Made by a program: the position numbers and the translations under genes. From Planctomycetia bacterium (lineage in GTDB: Bacteria > Planctomycetota > Planctomycetia > Planctomycetales > Planctomycetaceae), in contig JAPLNX010000424.1 of the NCBI GenBank assembly GCA_026400935.1, forward strand, positions 1 to 41,943: a DNA stretch of 41,943 nucleotides, given 5' to 3'. Below the pieces are notes generated by a model. The model searched no databases and was not told the origin of the DNA. It saw only the letters and a list, made by a program, of their open reading frames with translations. Shown here piece after piece: positions 16,756-25,884 of the stretch (the first letter of the stretch is position 1; every line of letters starts with the position of its first letter).

Positions 16756-18264
16756 ATGACGCAGACACTCGCTGACACGCAGGCATGTAACTGCCTAAAC
16801 TCGCGTCGCGCTTTCCTGTCCGACATGGGGATGGGCTTCACCGGCCTAGCGCTCGGAGCGATGTTGGCTGACGAAGGCATCCTCAGGTCCGCTGAGATCA
16901 CGGCCCCATCGCCTGCTTCCTCTCCCCCTTCCTCTCTTCCTCTCGGCCCTCGTGCCAAGTCCGTAATCTGGATCTTCCTCTCTGGCGGCTACAGCCACGT
17001 CGAGACGTTCGATCCAAAACCGGCGCTCAACCAATACGCGGGGATGACGTTCGATAAGACGCCGTTTGAGAACCCGGTCAACTCGCCGTTACACAAGAAG
17101 CGGTTCCGGTCGGTGGCGGCGGAAGAGATCAACGTCCGCGATGTCTACCCGACGATCTACCCCATGCAAGTCGGCTGGCGCAAGCACGGCGACAGCGGCA
17201 TCGAGATCACCGATTGGTGGCCGCACCTGGCGAAGCAAGTTGATGAACTCTGCTTTGTCCGCAACATGTGGACGACGGACAACGATCACGCGGCGGAGAA
17301 TCAGATTCACACCGGTCGGCATCGACTCGACGAACAGCAACCGAGCGTCGGGGCGTGGGCGCATTACGGATTGGGAACGCTCAACGACAACCTGCCGAAG
17401 TTCGCGGTGCTCGGCGGGCCGACGCGGTCGGACACGCGGCTGTCGATCGACTCACTTTATCTCGGTCCGCAACACGCCGGGGTGCCGCTGGTACTCGACC
17501 CGAAGAATCCACTGCCGTTCGGCCAGCGTCACGCCGGACAAAGCCTCGAAGAGCAACGATTGGAGTATGAGCTGATCGGAAAACTCAACGGGCTCACCGC
17601 AGTTGAATACCCACAAGATCAAGAATTGCTGGCCCGCATCCGCGCGTATGAGTTGGCGTTTCGGATGCAGGCTGCAGTCCCCGAGGCAATCGACTTCACT
17701 CAAGAGACGGAAACGACGACGAAGCTGTACGGCATCGACAACGAGACGACCAAAGTTGCCGGACAACGCTTGCTCGCGGCGCGGCGGTTAGTCGAACGAG
17801 GTGTCCGCTTCGTGCAAGTCTTTCCTTCTCCGTATGGCGTGTGGGACTCGCATCAGAAACTGAAGGAGAATCACACGCGGCTGTGCGGCACGGTCGATCT
17901 GCCGGTCGCGGGACTGATTCAGGATTTGAAGCAGCGCGGTTTGCTCGACGAGACGCTCGTGGTCTTCTGCACGGAATTCGGACGGACTCCCGGCTTGGAA
18001 CTGCGTGGCGGAGGGAAGGACGGCCGCGATCATCACCCCAACGGCTTCACCATTTGGATGGCGGGAGCGGGCTTGAAGCAAGGCTACGTTCACGGCGAGA
18101 CCGACGAACTCGGCTACCATGCCTTGGGCGAAGGCCATTACGTCACCGACCTGCACGCGACCGTGTTGCACCTGCTGGGTCTCGATAATCGCCGTCTGGA
18201 AATACCCGGACGCAAGCGACTGGAAATCGATCACGGCCAAGTGATTCACGATATCTTGGCGTGA
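16756..18264 (+). CDS. DUF1501 protein (twin-arginine type leader)
   Basis: A 502-residue partner of the preceding PSD1. The N-terminus holds SRRAFLSDMGMGFTGLALG, a twin-arginine-like export signal. A Pro/Ser-rich linker (about residues 50-67), encoded by a polypyrimidine tract, precedes the conserved strand VIWIFLSGGYSHVETFDPKP. The C-terminal signature EFGRTPG and GRDHHPNGFTIWMAG is intact, and the fold resembles alkaline phosphatases and sulfatases. No enzymatic activity is established for the family. It belongs to the long PSD1-paired subtype, as do the genes at 20972 and 36995. Confidence 0.88.
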   Translation: MTQTLADTQACNCLNSRRAFLSDMGMGFTGLALGAMLADEGILRSAEITAPSPASSPPSSLPLGPRAKSVIWIFLSGGYSHVETFDPKPALNQYAGMTFDKTPFENPVNSPLHKKRFRSVAAEEINVRDVYPTIYPMQVGWRKHGDSGIEITDWWPHLAKQVDELCFVRNMWTTDNDHAAENQIHTGRHRLDEQQPSVGAWAHYGLGTLNDNLPKFAVLGGPTRSDTRLSIDSLYLGPQHAGVPLVLDPKNPLPFGQRHAGQSLEEQRLEYELIGKLNGLTAVEYPQDQELLARIRAYELAFRMQAAVPEAIDFTQETETTTKLYGIDNETTKVAGQRLLAARRLVERGVRFVQVFPSPYGVWDSHQKLKENHTRLCGTVDLPVAGLIQDLKQRGLLDETLVVFCTEFGRTPGLELRGGGKDGRDHHPNGFTIWMAGAGLKQGYVHGETDELGYHALGEGHYVTDLHATVLHLLGLDNRRLEIPGRKRLEIDHGQVIHDILA

Positions 18265-18288
18265 GATTTGAACCGTGAGGCATTGAGA

Positions 18289-20914
18289 ATGAGGCTTTTA
18301 CGCATGACTGATCGACGCTCGCCCATCGCCCATCGCGTGATGATCGCGGCTGTTTTTTGTGTCTGGCTGACGTCGTCTTTCGCGGCGGAAGAACCGAAGA
18401 AGGAAAAGGCGAAGATCACGTTTGAAGAACATGTGCTGCCCATCTTCAAGGCGCGGTGCGTGAAGTGTCATGCCGGAGCGGAGCCGGCTCAGGGGCTGCG
18501 GTTGACGACGCGGCGCGAGCTCTTGCACGGCGGGAAGTCTGGGCCGGCGATGCGAATTGCGGCGGCGGAATCGAGTCTCTTGTGGGAGAAACTCGCGTCG
18601 AACGAGATGCCGAAGGGGAGTCATCCGCTCGTGGATCAACGACGGCGCGGCTTCGACACACGCGACGGACGACGACGCGAACGAACTCCAGGAGCACGCC
18701 GGTCAGCAGCCAAACGACCACTGGGCGTTTCGTCCGCCCGTTCGACCGCCGGCACCGCCGGTGCGCGGAAGTGACCGAGTGCGGAATTCGATCGACTCGT
18801 TCGTCATCGCGTCATTGGAGGCCCAGAATCTGACGCTGTCGCTGGACGCGAGTCGCGAAGTGTTGCTGCGGCGTGCGTCGTTCGATTTGATCGGCCTGCC
18901 TCCTTCGCCGGAGGACGTGCGCGAGTTTCTCGCCGATCACGATGAACTGGCTTACGAGCGGCTAATCGACCGGCTGCTGACCAGTCCGCATTACGGCGAA
19001 CGTTGGGGGCGGCACTGGCTGGACGTCGCGGGCTACGCGGACTCGGCCGGCGTGCTCTCCGAGGACCGGCCGCTGCCGACCGCGTTTCGCTATCGCGACT
19101 ACGTGATCCGCGCCTTCAACAGCGACAAGCCTTACGACCGCTTCTTACAAGAGCAGATTGCGGGCGACGAACTGACCGACTACTGGACCGCGTACGAAAA
19201 ACTCGATCGGTTGCCGGACGAGGTCGTCGAGGCGGTCACGGCGACCGGCTATTTGCGATGTGCTCCCGATTCAAGCCGGCCCGACTTTTCGACCGTTAAG
19301 AATGCCGACGCTCAGTACTTCTATCCGACGCTCAACGACACGTTGCAGATCGTGGCGTCGTCGACGATGGGACTGACGTTGCAATGCGCTCGCTGCCACA
19401 GCCACAAGTTCGATCCGATCCCGCAGGTCGAGTATTACCGTTTGCAGTCGATCTTCATGACCGCGTTCCGGCCGAAGCAATGGATTCCGCAGATGGATCG
19501 GCGGTTGCTCGTCGCGTCGGCTTCGCAAAAGAAGGCGGCGGACGAGCACAACGGGAAGCTCGATGCGGAAATCGCGCGGCTGAAGAAAGAGCTGGCCGAC
19601 TTGCGGGCACAGTTCAAACAGAAGCTGGCGGACGAGCGACTGGCGACGGTACCGGAACCGATTCGGGCCGATGTGACGCAGGCGTTGAGCAAACCGGGAG
19701 ATCAACGCACCGCGGTCGAAAAGTACCTCGCCGACAAGTTTCAGCCGCTGCTGCAACCGGACGACAAGACGCTCGACAAGCTCCTGCTCGAGACGTTTGC
19801 CGACTATCGAGCGGGACTCGAACAGCGCAACGCGGCGATCGCGGCGCAGGAACGGCAACGCATCGGCTTCGACGAACTGCGATCGCTCTATGACCAGCCG
19901 GGACCAGTCGTGACGCCGCTGTTGCGACGTGGCGACGCACTGACTCCGGGGCCGCCGGTCGAGCCGGGTGTGTTATCGTCGCTGTCAACGCCGGTCGCGT
20001 TTCAATGGTCTCCGTCGCCAGCGGAAGCCAAGACCAGCGGCCGACGACTCGCATTCGCGCGCTGGCTGACTCAGTCCGATCACCCGCTGACGGCGCGCGT
20101 GATGGTCAATCGCACCTGGCTGCATCACTTTGGCGAGGGACTGGTCTCGACGCCCGAGGACTTCGGCACGCTGGGTTCGCCGCCGAGTCACCCGCGGTTA
20201 CTCGACTGGCTGGCTCGCGAGTTCGTCGAGAGTGGCTGGAGCATCAAGCACATCCACCGGCTGATCATGACATCGAGTGCGTATCGCCAGCGTTCGACGA
20301 CGGATGAAGCGTCGCATTCTCGCGCGAAGGATGTCGATCCCGACAATCGTTTGCTGTGGCGACAGCGTCTGCGGCGAGTCGATGCGGAACCGCTGCGCGA
20401 CGCCATGCTGAGCGCTGCCGGTTTGCTCGATCATCGATTTTTCGGCAGTGCGATCCCGGTCGCGCGGCGCGGCGATGGTGAAGTGAGCATCGCGGACGGC
20501 CAGAACGATCGTCGCCGGTCGATCTACGTGCAGATTCTGCGAGGCAATCCGCTGACGATGCTGCAAGCCCACGATCAACCCGTGATGGAGACCAACTGCA
20601 CGCGTCGCGGTCGCTCGACGGTCTCAACGCAGGCCCTCACGTTGCTCAACAGCGACGCGGCGGTCGCCTATTCCGTCGCCTTTGCCGACCGAGCCCTCCG
20701 CGAAGCGCCTGACGCGCCGATCAGGTTTGCCGCACTCGTGGCCTCGTCGCGCGAGGCCACGGCGGACGAACTCGCCGTGTTGCAGGACTTCGTGACCGAG
20801 CAGCAGACGCGCTACGAGACTGGCGGTGAGCAGTCGGAGGCCGCGCGCCGCAAGGCCCTGGCTGATCTGTGTCACATGCTGCTGGCGTCCAATGAGTTTG
20901 TGTATGTCGATTGA
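18289..20914 (+). pseudogene. PSD1 protein (PSCyt1/DUF1549/DUF1553) broken by a frameshift
   Basis: Reading begins at ATG 18289, behind GTGAGG, with a signal peptide (cut near SFAAEE) and PSCyt1 haem motif Cys57-VK-Cys60-His61. After NEMPKG, at about 18613-18622, the protein jumps to the next frame, which supplies VIRSWINDGAA, DUF1549 (GERWGRHWLDVAGYADS) and DUF1553 (SDHPLTARVMVNRTW) to a normal end. About eight residues usually found between MPKG and the IRxWI motif are missing, so a short deletion of 3n+2 bases is more likely than a single-base error. Neither half alone is a complete protein. Three DUF1501 genes follow it. The DUF1549/1553 half is otherwise well preserved, so the break looks recent. 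Confidence 0.8.
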
Positions 20915-20916
20915 AA

Positions 20917-21013
20917 GTGGGATAGGCTTCCAGCCTGTCATCGTGCGAAAGTAGACCGAACGAGGAATGCCATGAAGAGAGACAGAACACGACAGACTGG
21001 AAGCCTTTCTCAC
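20917..21013. repeat. Palindromic element (GTGGGATAGGCTTCCAGCCTG family), copy 1, overlapping a gene start
   Basis: Left arm 20917-20940 and right arm 20990-21013 are imperfect inverted copies separated by 49 bases. The same arms recur at 22451-22514 and 39946-40009. In this copy the right arm lies inside the next DUF1501 gene and encodes its residues 7-14 (TRQTGSLS), and the loop contains the ribosome site and start codon. Confidence 0.75.
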
Positions 21014-22432
21014 GTCAGTCGCCGAGAGGCCATTTCGCGCATTGGCAGCGGATTCGGCGGGCTTGCTCTCGGCGCGTTGCTGGGCGACTTCGACCGCACG
21101 GCGCGCGCGGCCGAGGGGGTGACTCACGATTTGCATCCCAAGCGGCCGCATCATCAGCCGCGAGCCCGTTCGGTGATCCAGCTTTTCATGCATGGCGGCC
21201 CAAGTCAGGTGGACTTGCTCGATGAAAAGAAGGAACTGGTTCGGTTGAACGGTCAGGCCCCTCCGGGCGAAGTCGCCGACGACGAGAATCGCACGACTCA
21301 TCTGCTCGGCAGCCCGTTCAAGTTTTCGAAGCATGGCGAAAGCGGATTGGAGTTTTCGGAGGTTCTGCCCGGCATTGCGAGGCACGCCGACGACATCGCC
21401 GTCATCCGTTCGATGTTCACCGAGCACCGCAATCACGAGCAGGCGATCTGGATGGCCAACACGGGACTGACCGTTTCCGGTCGCCCGAACATCGGGTCGT
21501 GGGTCGCTTTCGGTTTGGGGGCCGAGAATCAGAATCTGCCCGGGTACGTTTCGCTGCCCGATCCGGCCGGCATGCCGGTCGATGGTGCTCGGAACTGGTC
21601 GAGCGGTTGGTTGCCACCGGTTTATCAGGGGACGGCGATTCGGTCCGAGGGGATGCCGGTGCTGCATCTCCAACCAAAGGCGGCGCGAACCGCGCCGATT
21701 GATGCGGGGCGCATGGAACTACTGCGAACGCTCAACGAGCGGCATCGGCAGGCGCGACACGGCGAACTCGAATTGGATGCTCGCATCGCCAGCTTCGAAC
21801 TCGCCGCGCGAATGCAACTTTCCGCCACCGACGCGCTGGACCTCCAGCAAGAGACCGCGGCGACTCAACAGCTCTACGGCCTGGATCGAGACAAAACGCG
21901 TTCCTATGGCAAACGCTGCTTGATGGCTCGTCGGCTGGTGGAGCGGGGCGTGCGCTTCGTCCAGATCTTCATGGCTGGCCAGCCATGGGACACGCATGCG
22001 AACAACGTTTCTGGAATTCGCAGTTGCTGCGAGCAAACCGATCTGCCGATCGCCGGACTGCTGACCGACCTCAAGCAGCGCGGCCTGCTCGAATCAACGC
22101 TGATCTTGTGGGGGGGCGAGTTCGGTCGAACTCCGGGCGCCGAACAGCGCGACGGCAACAAGACCCCCGGCATCGAAGGTCGCGACCATCATCCCTACGG
22201 CTTCAGCGTCTGGCTCGCCGGCGGCGGCATCCGCGGCGGCCAGGCCTACGGAGCGACCGACGACTTCGGCTATCGAGCCATCACGAACCGCACCCAAACC
22301 GCCGACCTGCACGCCACGATGCTGCACCAATTGGGCCTCGATCACGAACGACTAACCTTCAATCACAACAGCCGCGATGAACGGCTGACCGATGTTTACA
22401 AGGCCCGCGTTATTCCGGAGTTGATCGTCTAA
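20972..22432 (+). CDS. DUF1501 protein (twin-arginine leader)
   Basis: A 486-residue long-subtype DUF1501 protein. The start ATG follows a GAGG site by 6 bases. The first 14 codons come partly from the right arm of a palindromic repeat, after which the twin-arginine-like leader SRREAISRIGSGFGGLALG begins. The core has SVIQLFMHGGPSQVDLLDEK, RLVERGVRFVQIF, EFGRTPGAEQ and GRDHHPYGFSVWLAGGG. It pairs with the frameshifted PSD1 upstream. The function is unknown; the fold is alkaline-phosphatase-like and the protein is exported. Confidence 0.88.
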   Translation: MKRDRTRQTGSLSHVSRREAISRIGSGFGGLALGALLGDFDRTARAAEGVTHDLHPKRPHHQPRARSVIQLFMHGGPSQVDLLDEKKELVRLNGQAPPGEVADDENRTTHLLGSPFKFSKHGESGLEFSEVLPGIARHADDIAVIRSMFTEHRNHEQAIWMANTGLTVSGRPNIGSWVAFGLGAENQNLPGYVSLPDPAGMPVDGARNWSSGWLPPVYQGTAIRSEGMPVLHLQPKAARTAPIDAGRMELLRTLNERHRQARHGELELDARIASFELAARMQLSATDALDLQQETAATQQLYGLDRDKTRSYGKRCLMARRLVERGVRFVQIFMAGQPWDTHANNVSGIRSCCEQTDLPIAGLLTDLKQRGLLESTLILWGGEFGRTPGAEQRDGNKTPGIEGRDHHPYGFSVWLAGGGIRGGQAYGATDDFGYRAITNRTQTADLHATMLHQLGLDHERLTFNHNSRDERLTDVYKARVIPELIV

Positions 22433-22450
22433 CCGTCTGTGGAACAACTT

Positions 22451-22514
22451 CGTGGCATAGGCTTCCAGCCTGTGATTCCTTGATGACAGCGACAGGCTGA
22501 AAGCCTATCCCACG
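22451..22514. repeat. Palindromic element (GTGGGATAGGCTTCCAGCCTG family), copy 2
   Basis: A compact intergenic copy. The left arm begins CGTGGCATAGGCTTCCAGCC and the right arm ends AGCCTATCCCACG, with a loop of roughly 12 bases. It sits between two co-oriented DUF1501 genes, 18 bases after one stop and 39 before the next start. It could work as a transcript-processing or attenuating hairpin; there is no U-tract typical of an intrinsic terminator. Confidence 0.8.
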
Positions 22515-22553
22515 TTACACTTGCAGCCGTTCTTTATTACGAAGAGGTAGGGA

Positions 22554-23972
22554 ATGATTTCGCTGGTCTCAGCACATCGAGCGGAGCGTTGCGTTAGCCG
22601 TCGCGAATTGCTGCGGCTGAGTTCGTTGGGGCTGCTCGGTTTGACATTGCCCAGTGGATTGCGGGCCGAGACCGAATCGACGAACGGAACCGCCAAGAGC
22701 TGCATCTTCATTTTTTTGTGCGGTGGGCCTTCGCAAAATGACCTCTGGGATTTGAAAACGGATGCGCCTGACGGAATTCGCAGCACCTTTCAGGCGATCG
22801 ACACCAACGTCCCCGGAATTCGGTTTGGTGAGCTGATTCCGCAAGTCGCGCGACATGCCGGCAAGTTGGCGATCATTCGGTCGATGACGCATGGCGACAA
22901 CGGACACGACACCGCGATTGCTCGTTCGTTGCTCGGACAACTGCCGGCTCAGCCGGGAGCTGTGCATGTCTCGCGGCACGATCATCCCGCGATGGGTGCG
23001 ATCCTGCATCGACTGCGCGGCGACTGCGGCGAGCTGCCTCCGTGGGTCATCTTGCCTCGGCCCTTCACAACCGGCGGGCCGCCGTACAAAGGACAGTCGG
23101 CGGGGTTCCTTGGAGCGGCTTATGACCCGCTCATGCTCGACAAGGAAAAGAAGGGTTCGTTGTCCGATCGTGATGTGAAGCTCGATGCCATTCGCTTGGC
23201 CGACGGAATCGACGCAACGCGATTTGAGAATCGCCGCCGCATGCTCGATGCAGCAAACGGTTCAGGGGCCACGGTTCGAACGACTTCCGCCGAAACCGTG
23301 CTGGCCGGTCATTACGACAAGGCGTTCAACCTGATGAGTTCGAGCAAAGCGAACCAGGCATTCGATCTCAGCCGCGAACCGGCCGCGCTGCGAGATCGCT
23401 ACGGACGCAATGAATACGGGCAGAGCTTTATGCTCGCGCGGCGGCTGGTCGAATCGGGCGTGCGAGTCGTCAACGTCTTCTGGACGTTCTTCGACGAGAA
23501 AGGTTGCCAGTTCAATCTGTGGGACAATCACGGCGTGCCCAACGACGTCTGCGGCATCGATGGTCAGCTCAAAGGAGAAGCGATGCTCAAGCATCAGTAC
23601 TGCTGTCCGTCGTTCGACCGGTCGTTCTCGGCATTGTTAGAAGACCTTCAGGAGCGCGGGCTGCTCGGCGAGACGCTCGTCGCGGTCGCGGGTGAGTTCG
23701 GCCGCACGCCGCGCATCAACGCGACGGCCGGCCGAGACCATTGGGCTCCGTGCTACACGCAGTTGCTCGCGGGAGGCGGCGTTCGCGGGGGACAGATCTA
23801 CGGTGCCAGCGACAGCATCGGAGCTTATGTGAAAGACTTGCCCGTCACGCCGGACGATTACATGGCGACGATCCTACATGCCTTCGGTTACGCTCCCGAG
23901 TCGGCGGTCTACGATCAGCTCAATCGCCCGCAGCGGATCAGCCTCGGCACCCCCGTGACCGCTCTGTTTTGA
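22554..23972 (+). CDS. DUF1501 protein, short subtype
   Basis: A 472-residue protein with a leader containing SRRELLRLSSLGLLGLTLP, after a GAGGTAGGGA ribosome site. The core reads CIFIFLCGGPSQNDLWDLK and ends with EFGRTPRINATAGRDHW and LLAGGGVRGGQIYGASD. The sequence differs clearly from the long PSD1-paired subtype: it has an N-terminal SMTHGDNGHDTA block and no HHPNGF motif. It resembles the genes at 24070 and at the left edge. Function unknown; exported. Confidence 0.87.
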   Translation: MISLVSAHRAERCVSRRELLRLSSLGLLGLTLPSGLRAETESTNGTAKSCIFIFLCGGPSQNDLWDLKTDAPDGIRSTFQAIDTNVPGIRFGELIPQVARHAGKLAIIRSMTHGDNGHDTAIARSLLGQLPAQPGAVHVSRHDHPAMGAILHRLRGDCGELPPWVILPRPFTTGGPPYKGQSAGFLGAAYDPLMLDKEKKGSLSDRDVKLDAIRLADGIDATRFENRRRMLDAANGSGATVRTTSAETVLAGHYDKAFNLMSSSKANQAFDLSREPAALRDRYGRNEYGQSFMLARRLVESGVRVVNVFWTFFDEKGCQFNLWDNHGVPNDVCGIDGQLKGEAMLKHQYCCPSFDRSFSALLEDLQERGLLGETLVAVAGEFGRTPRINATAGRDHWAPCYTQLLAGGGVRGGQIYGASDSIGAYVKDLPVTPDDYMATILHAFGYAPESAVYDQLNRPQRISLGTPVTALF

Positions 23973-24069
23973 GGACGATGCTGACTGTGGATCCCATCGA
24001 ATGCCAAAAGGCCCGAAGCACGTTTTTCGCGGTGAGCCAATCGCCGGACTCTGTTGAAAGCAGCCGACA

Positions 24070-25470
24070 ATGAATTTGCGAAACGCTCATCAACACACGC
24101 GCGGCATCAATCGCCGCGAACTGTTGCAGGTCGGTTATTCGGGATTGATCGGCCTTGGTCTGCCGACGTTGCTCGCGCAGCAAGCGTCCGCCGCCGAGTC
24201 CGTGCCGTCGCGCGAGCAGCGTGCTCGCAGCGTGATCCTGATTTTTTTGACCGGAGCTCCGAGTCATCTCGACATGCTGGATTTGAAGCCGGAGGCTGCG
24301 GTCGAAGTACGCGGCACGTTTCAGCCGATCGCCACACGCACGCCAGGAATGGATGTCTGCGAGCACTTGCCGAAGCTGGCCGCTCGATCCGACAAGTTCG
24401 CCGTGATTCGCTCGATGACTCACGGACTGCCGAGCCACGAGCACGCGACGCACATGCTGCTCACCGGCATCGACAAGATGCCGATCGGCTCGACGCACAT
24501 GGCGTCTCGAAGCGATTGGCCTTGTTACGCCTCAACGCTCGACTACCTGCGACCGCGGCGCGACGGCATTCCCAATGGCGTGATGCTGCCGACGTATTTG
24601 AACAACGGCTACGGGTTCTCGGGGCAGGATGCTGGCTTCCTCGGAGCGAAGTACGACCCGTGGCATGTGAAGCAAGACCCCAACGATCCGAAATTCCGCG
24701 TCGAGAACCTCAGCCTGCCCGTCGGGATGACGGTCGATGCGCTGGGCCATCGACGTGAGTTGCTCGCTCAATTCAACGCTCAGTCGGCGAGCTTCGATCT
24801 CGCACGATCGGCCGCCGAGTTCAGCAACTATCAAGACCAGGCGATGTCGATCCTGACCGCGAGCGCGATCGGCCGCGCCTTCGCCATCGTTCAGGAGCCG
24901 GCCGCGGTGCGTGACAATTATGGTCGGCATCTCTTCGGCCAATCGTTGCTGTTGTCGAGGCGGCTTGTGCAGGCCGGAGTCCCAATCGTGCAGGCCAACA
25001 TGGGGACGATGAATAACTGGGACACGCACAACAGCAACTTCACGCAGCTCAAAGACCGTCTGCTGCCGCCGCTGGATCAAGGTGTTTCCGCGTTGCTGGA
25101 CGATCTGAGTTCCACCGGCCTGCTGGAGACCACGCTGGTCGTCATGGTCGGCGAGTTCGGTCGCACTCCGAAGCTCGGCGGCAACGTCGGCACGCCGAGC
25201 TACGTCCCTGACGGCCGCGACCACTGGGGCGGAGTCTTCTTCGCTCTCTTCGCGGGAGCCGGCGTGCGTGGCGGCCAAGTCATCGGCAGTTCCGACAACA
25301 TCGCCGCTTATCCCGCCTCGAACCCGTACTACCCATCCGATCTCGGAGCGACGATCTTTTCGTCACTCGGCATCGACCCGCGCAGCATCATCAAAGACCG
25401 AGTCAACCGCCCCAGCCACGCCAGCGAAGGGGAACCAATCGCGCCGCTCTTCACCGGTGCGGTCAGTTAG
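24070..25470 (+). CDS. DUF1501 protein, short subtype
   Basis: A 466-residue protein with a leader in NRRELLQVGYSGLIGLGLP, cut near ASAAES. Core motifs are SVILIFLTGAPSHLDMLDLK, VIRSMTHGLPSHEHATH, EFGRTPKLGG and GRDHWGGVFFALFAGAG. It is the third consecutive DUF1501 gene after a single PSD1 gene. The ribosome site is weak. The gene is followed after 16 bases by a perfect-looking palindrome that could end the transcript, and then by the rearranged island. Confidence 0.87.
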   Translation: MNLRNAHQHTRGINRRELLQVGYSGLIGLGLPTLLAQQASAAESVPSREQRARSVILIFLTGAPSHLDMLDLKPEAAVEVRGTFQPIATRTPGMDVCEHLPKLAARSDKFAVIRSMTHGLPSHEHATHMLLTGIDKMPIGSTHMASRSDWPCYASTLDYLRPRRDGIPNGVMLPTYLNNGYGFSGQDAGFLGAKYDPWHVKQDPNDPKFRVENLSLPVGMTVDALGHRRELLAQFNAQSASFDLARSAAEFSNYQDQAMSILTASAIGRAFAIVQEPAAVRDNYGRHLFGQSLLLSRRLVQAGVPIVQANMGTMNNWDTHNSNFTQLKDRLLPPLDQGVSALLDDLSSTGLLETTLVVMVGEFGRTPKLGGNVGTPSYVPDGRDHWGGVFFALFAGAGVRGGQVIGSSDNIAAYPASNPYYPSDLGATIFSSLGIDPRSIIKDRVNRPSHASEGEPIAPLFTGAVS

Positions 25471-25486
25471 GGCGCGAGGAAAAAAA

Positions 25487-25547
25487 TTCGTAGTTCCGCC
25501 TTCAGGCGGTGCTCTAAGCGCGGGCCGCCTAAAGGCGGAACTACGAA
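25487..25547. repeat. 61-bp palindrome at the left border of the rearranged island
   Basis: Arms 25487-25509 and 25525-25547 match at 22 of 23 positions when inverted (core TAGTTCCGCCTTCAGGCGG), with a 15-base loop. It follows the DUF1501 stop directly and precedes the 5' end of a sigma-54 activator fragment by four bases. It may act as a terminator, but its position at a truncation point also suggests a recombination or insertion site. Confidence 0.82.
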
Positions 25548-25551
25548 CTAA

Positions 25552-25806
25552 TTCCTGCTCGCCCATCCCATCGACGTCCGCGTGATCGCCGCCACCAATC
25601 GCGACCTCTACGAAACCATCTCGGCCGGGACGTTTCGAGAAGACCTCTTCGATCGCCTCTCCGTCTTCTCGATCACCTGGCCGCCGCTGCGTGAGCGTCG
25701 CAGTGGCATCCCCCACATCACCGACCGGCGGCTGACACAGATCAATCGCCAATTCGAGCAGGAGAAATCCGGTGACATCCTTCAGCCGCTGGTCTCAAAA
25801 CAATAG
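25552..25806 (+). pseudogene. Fragment of a sigma-54-dependent activator (AAA+ domain)
   Basis: About 84 residues directly after the palindrome contain [24 protein letters not shown] and [11 protein letters not shown]. These are unmistakable pieces of the NtrC-type sigma-54 interaction domain: strand 4, sensor region and arginine fingers. The Walker A, GAFTGA and DNA-binding parts are absent on both sides. The frame is closed by a stop immediately upstream (25549-25551), so this is a truncated relic and not a gene start. Its 3' end runs up to the end of the nuclease-transposase gene on the other strand. Confidence 0.8.
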
Positions 25807-25884
25807 CTTCGAAAGGTTCTGAGATCCTCCTGGCTCGTCCAGGCGTCACGAACGATGCTGTCGAGTAGGGCATCCGACGAACTT

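Noticed and set aside
16900-16960. Polypyrimidine tract in the DUF1501 gene as a mobile repeat
   Set aside because: No inverted or direct partner was found; it simply encodes a Pro/Ser linker.
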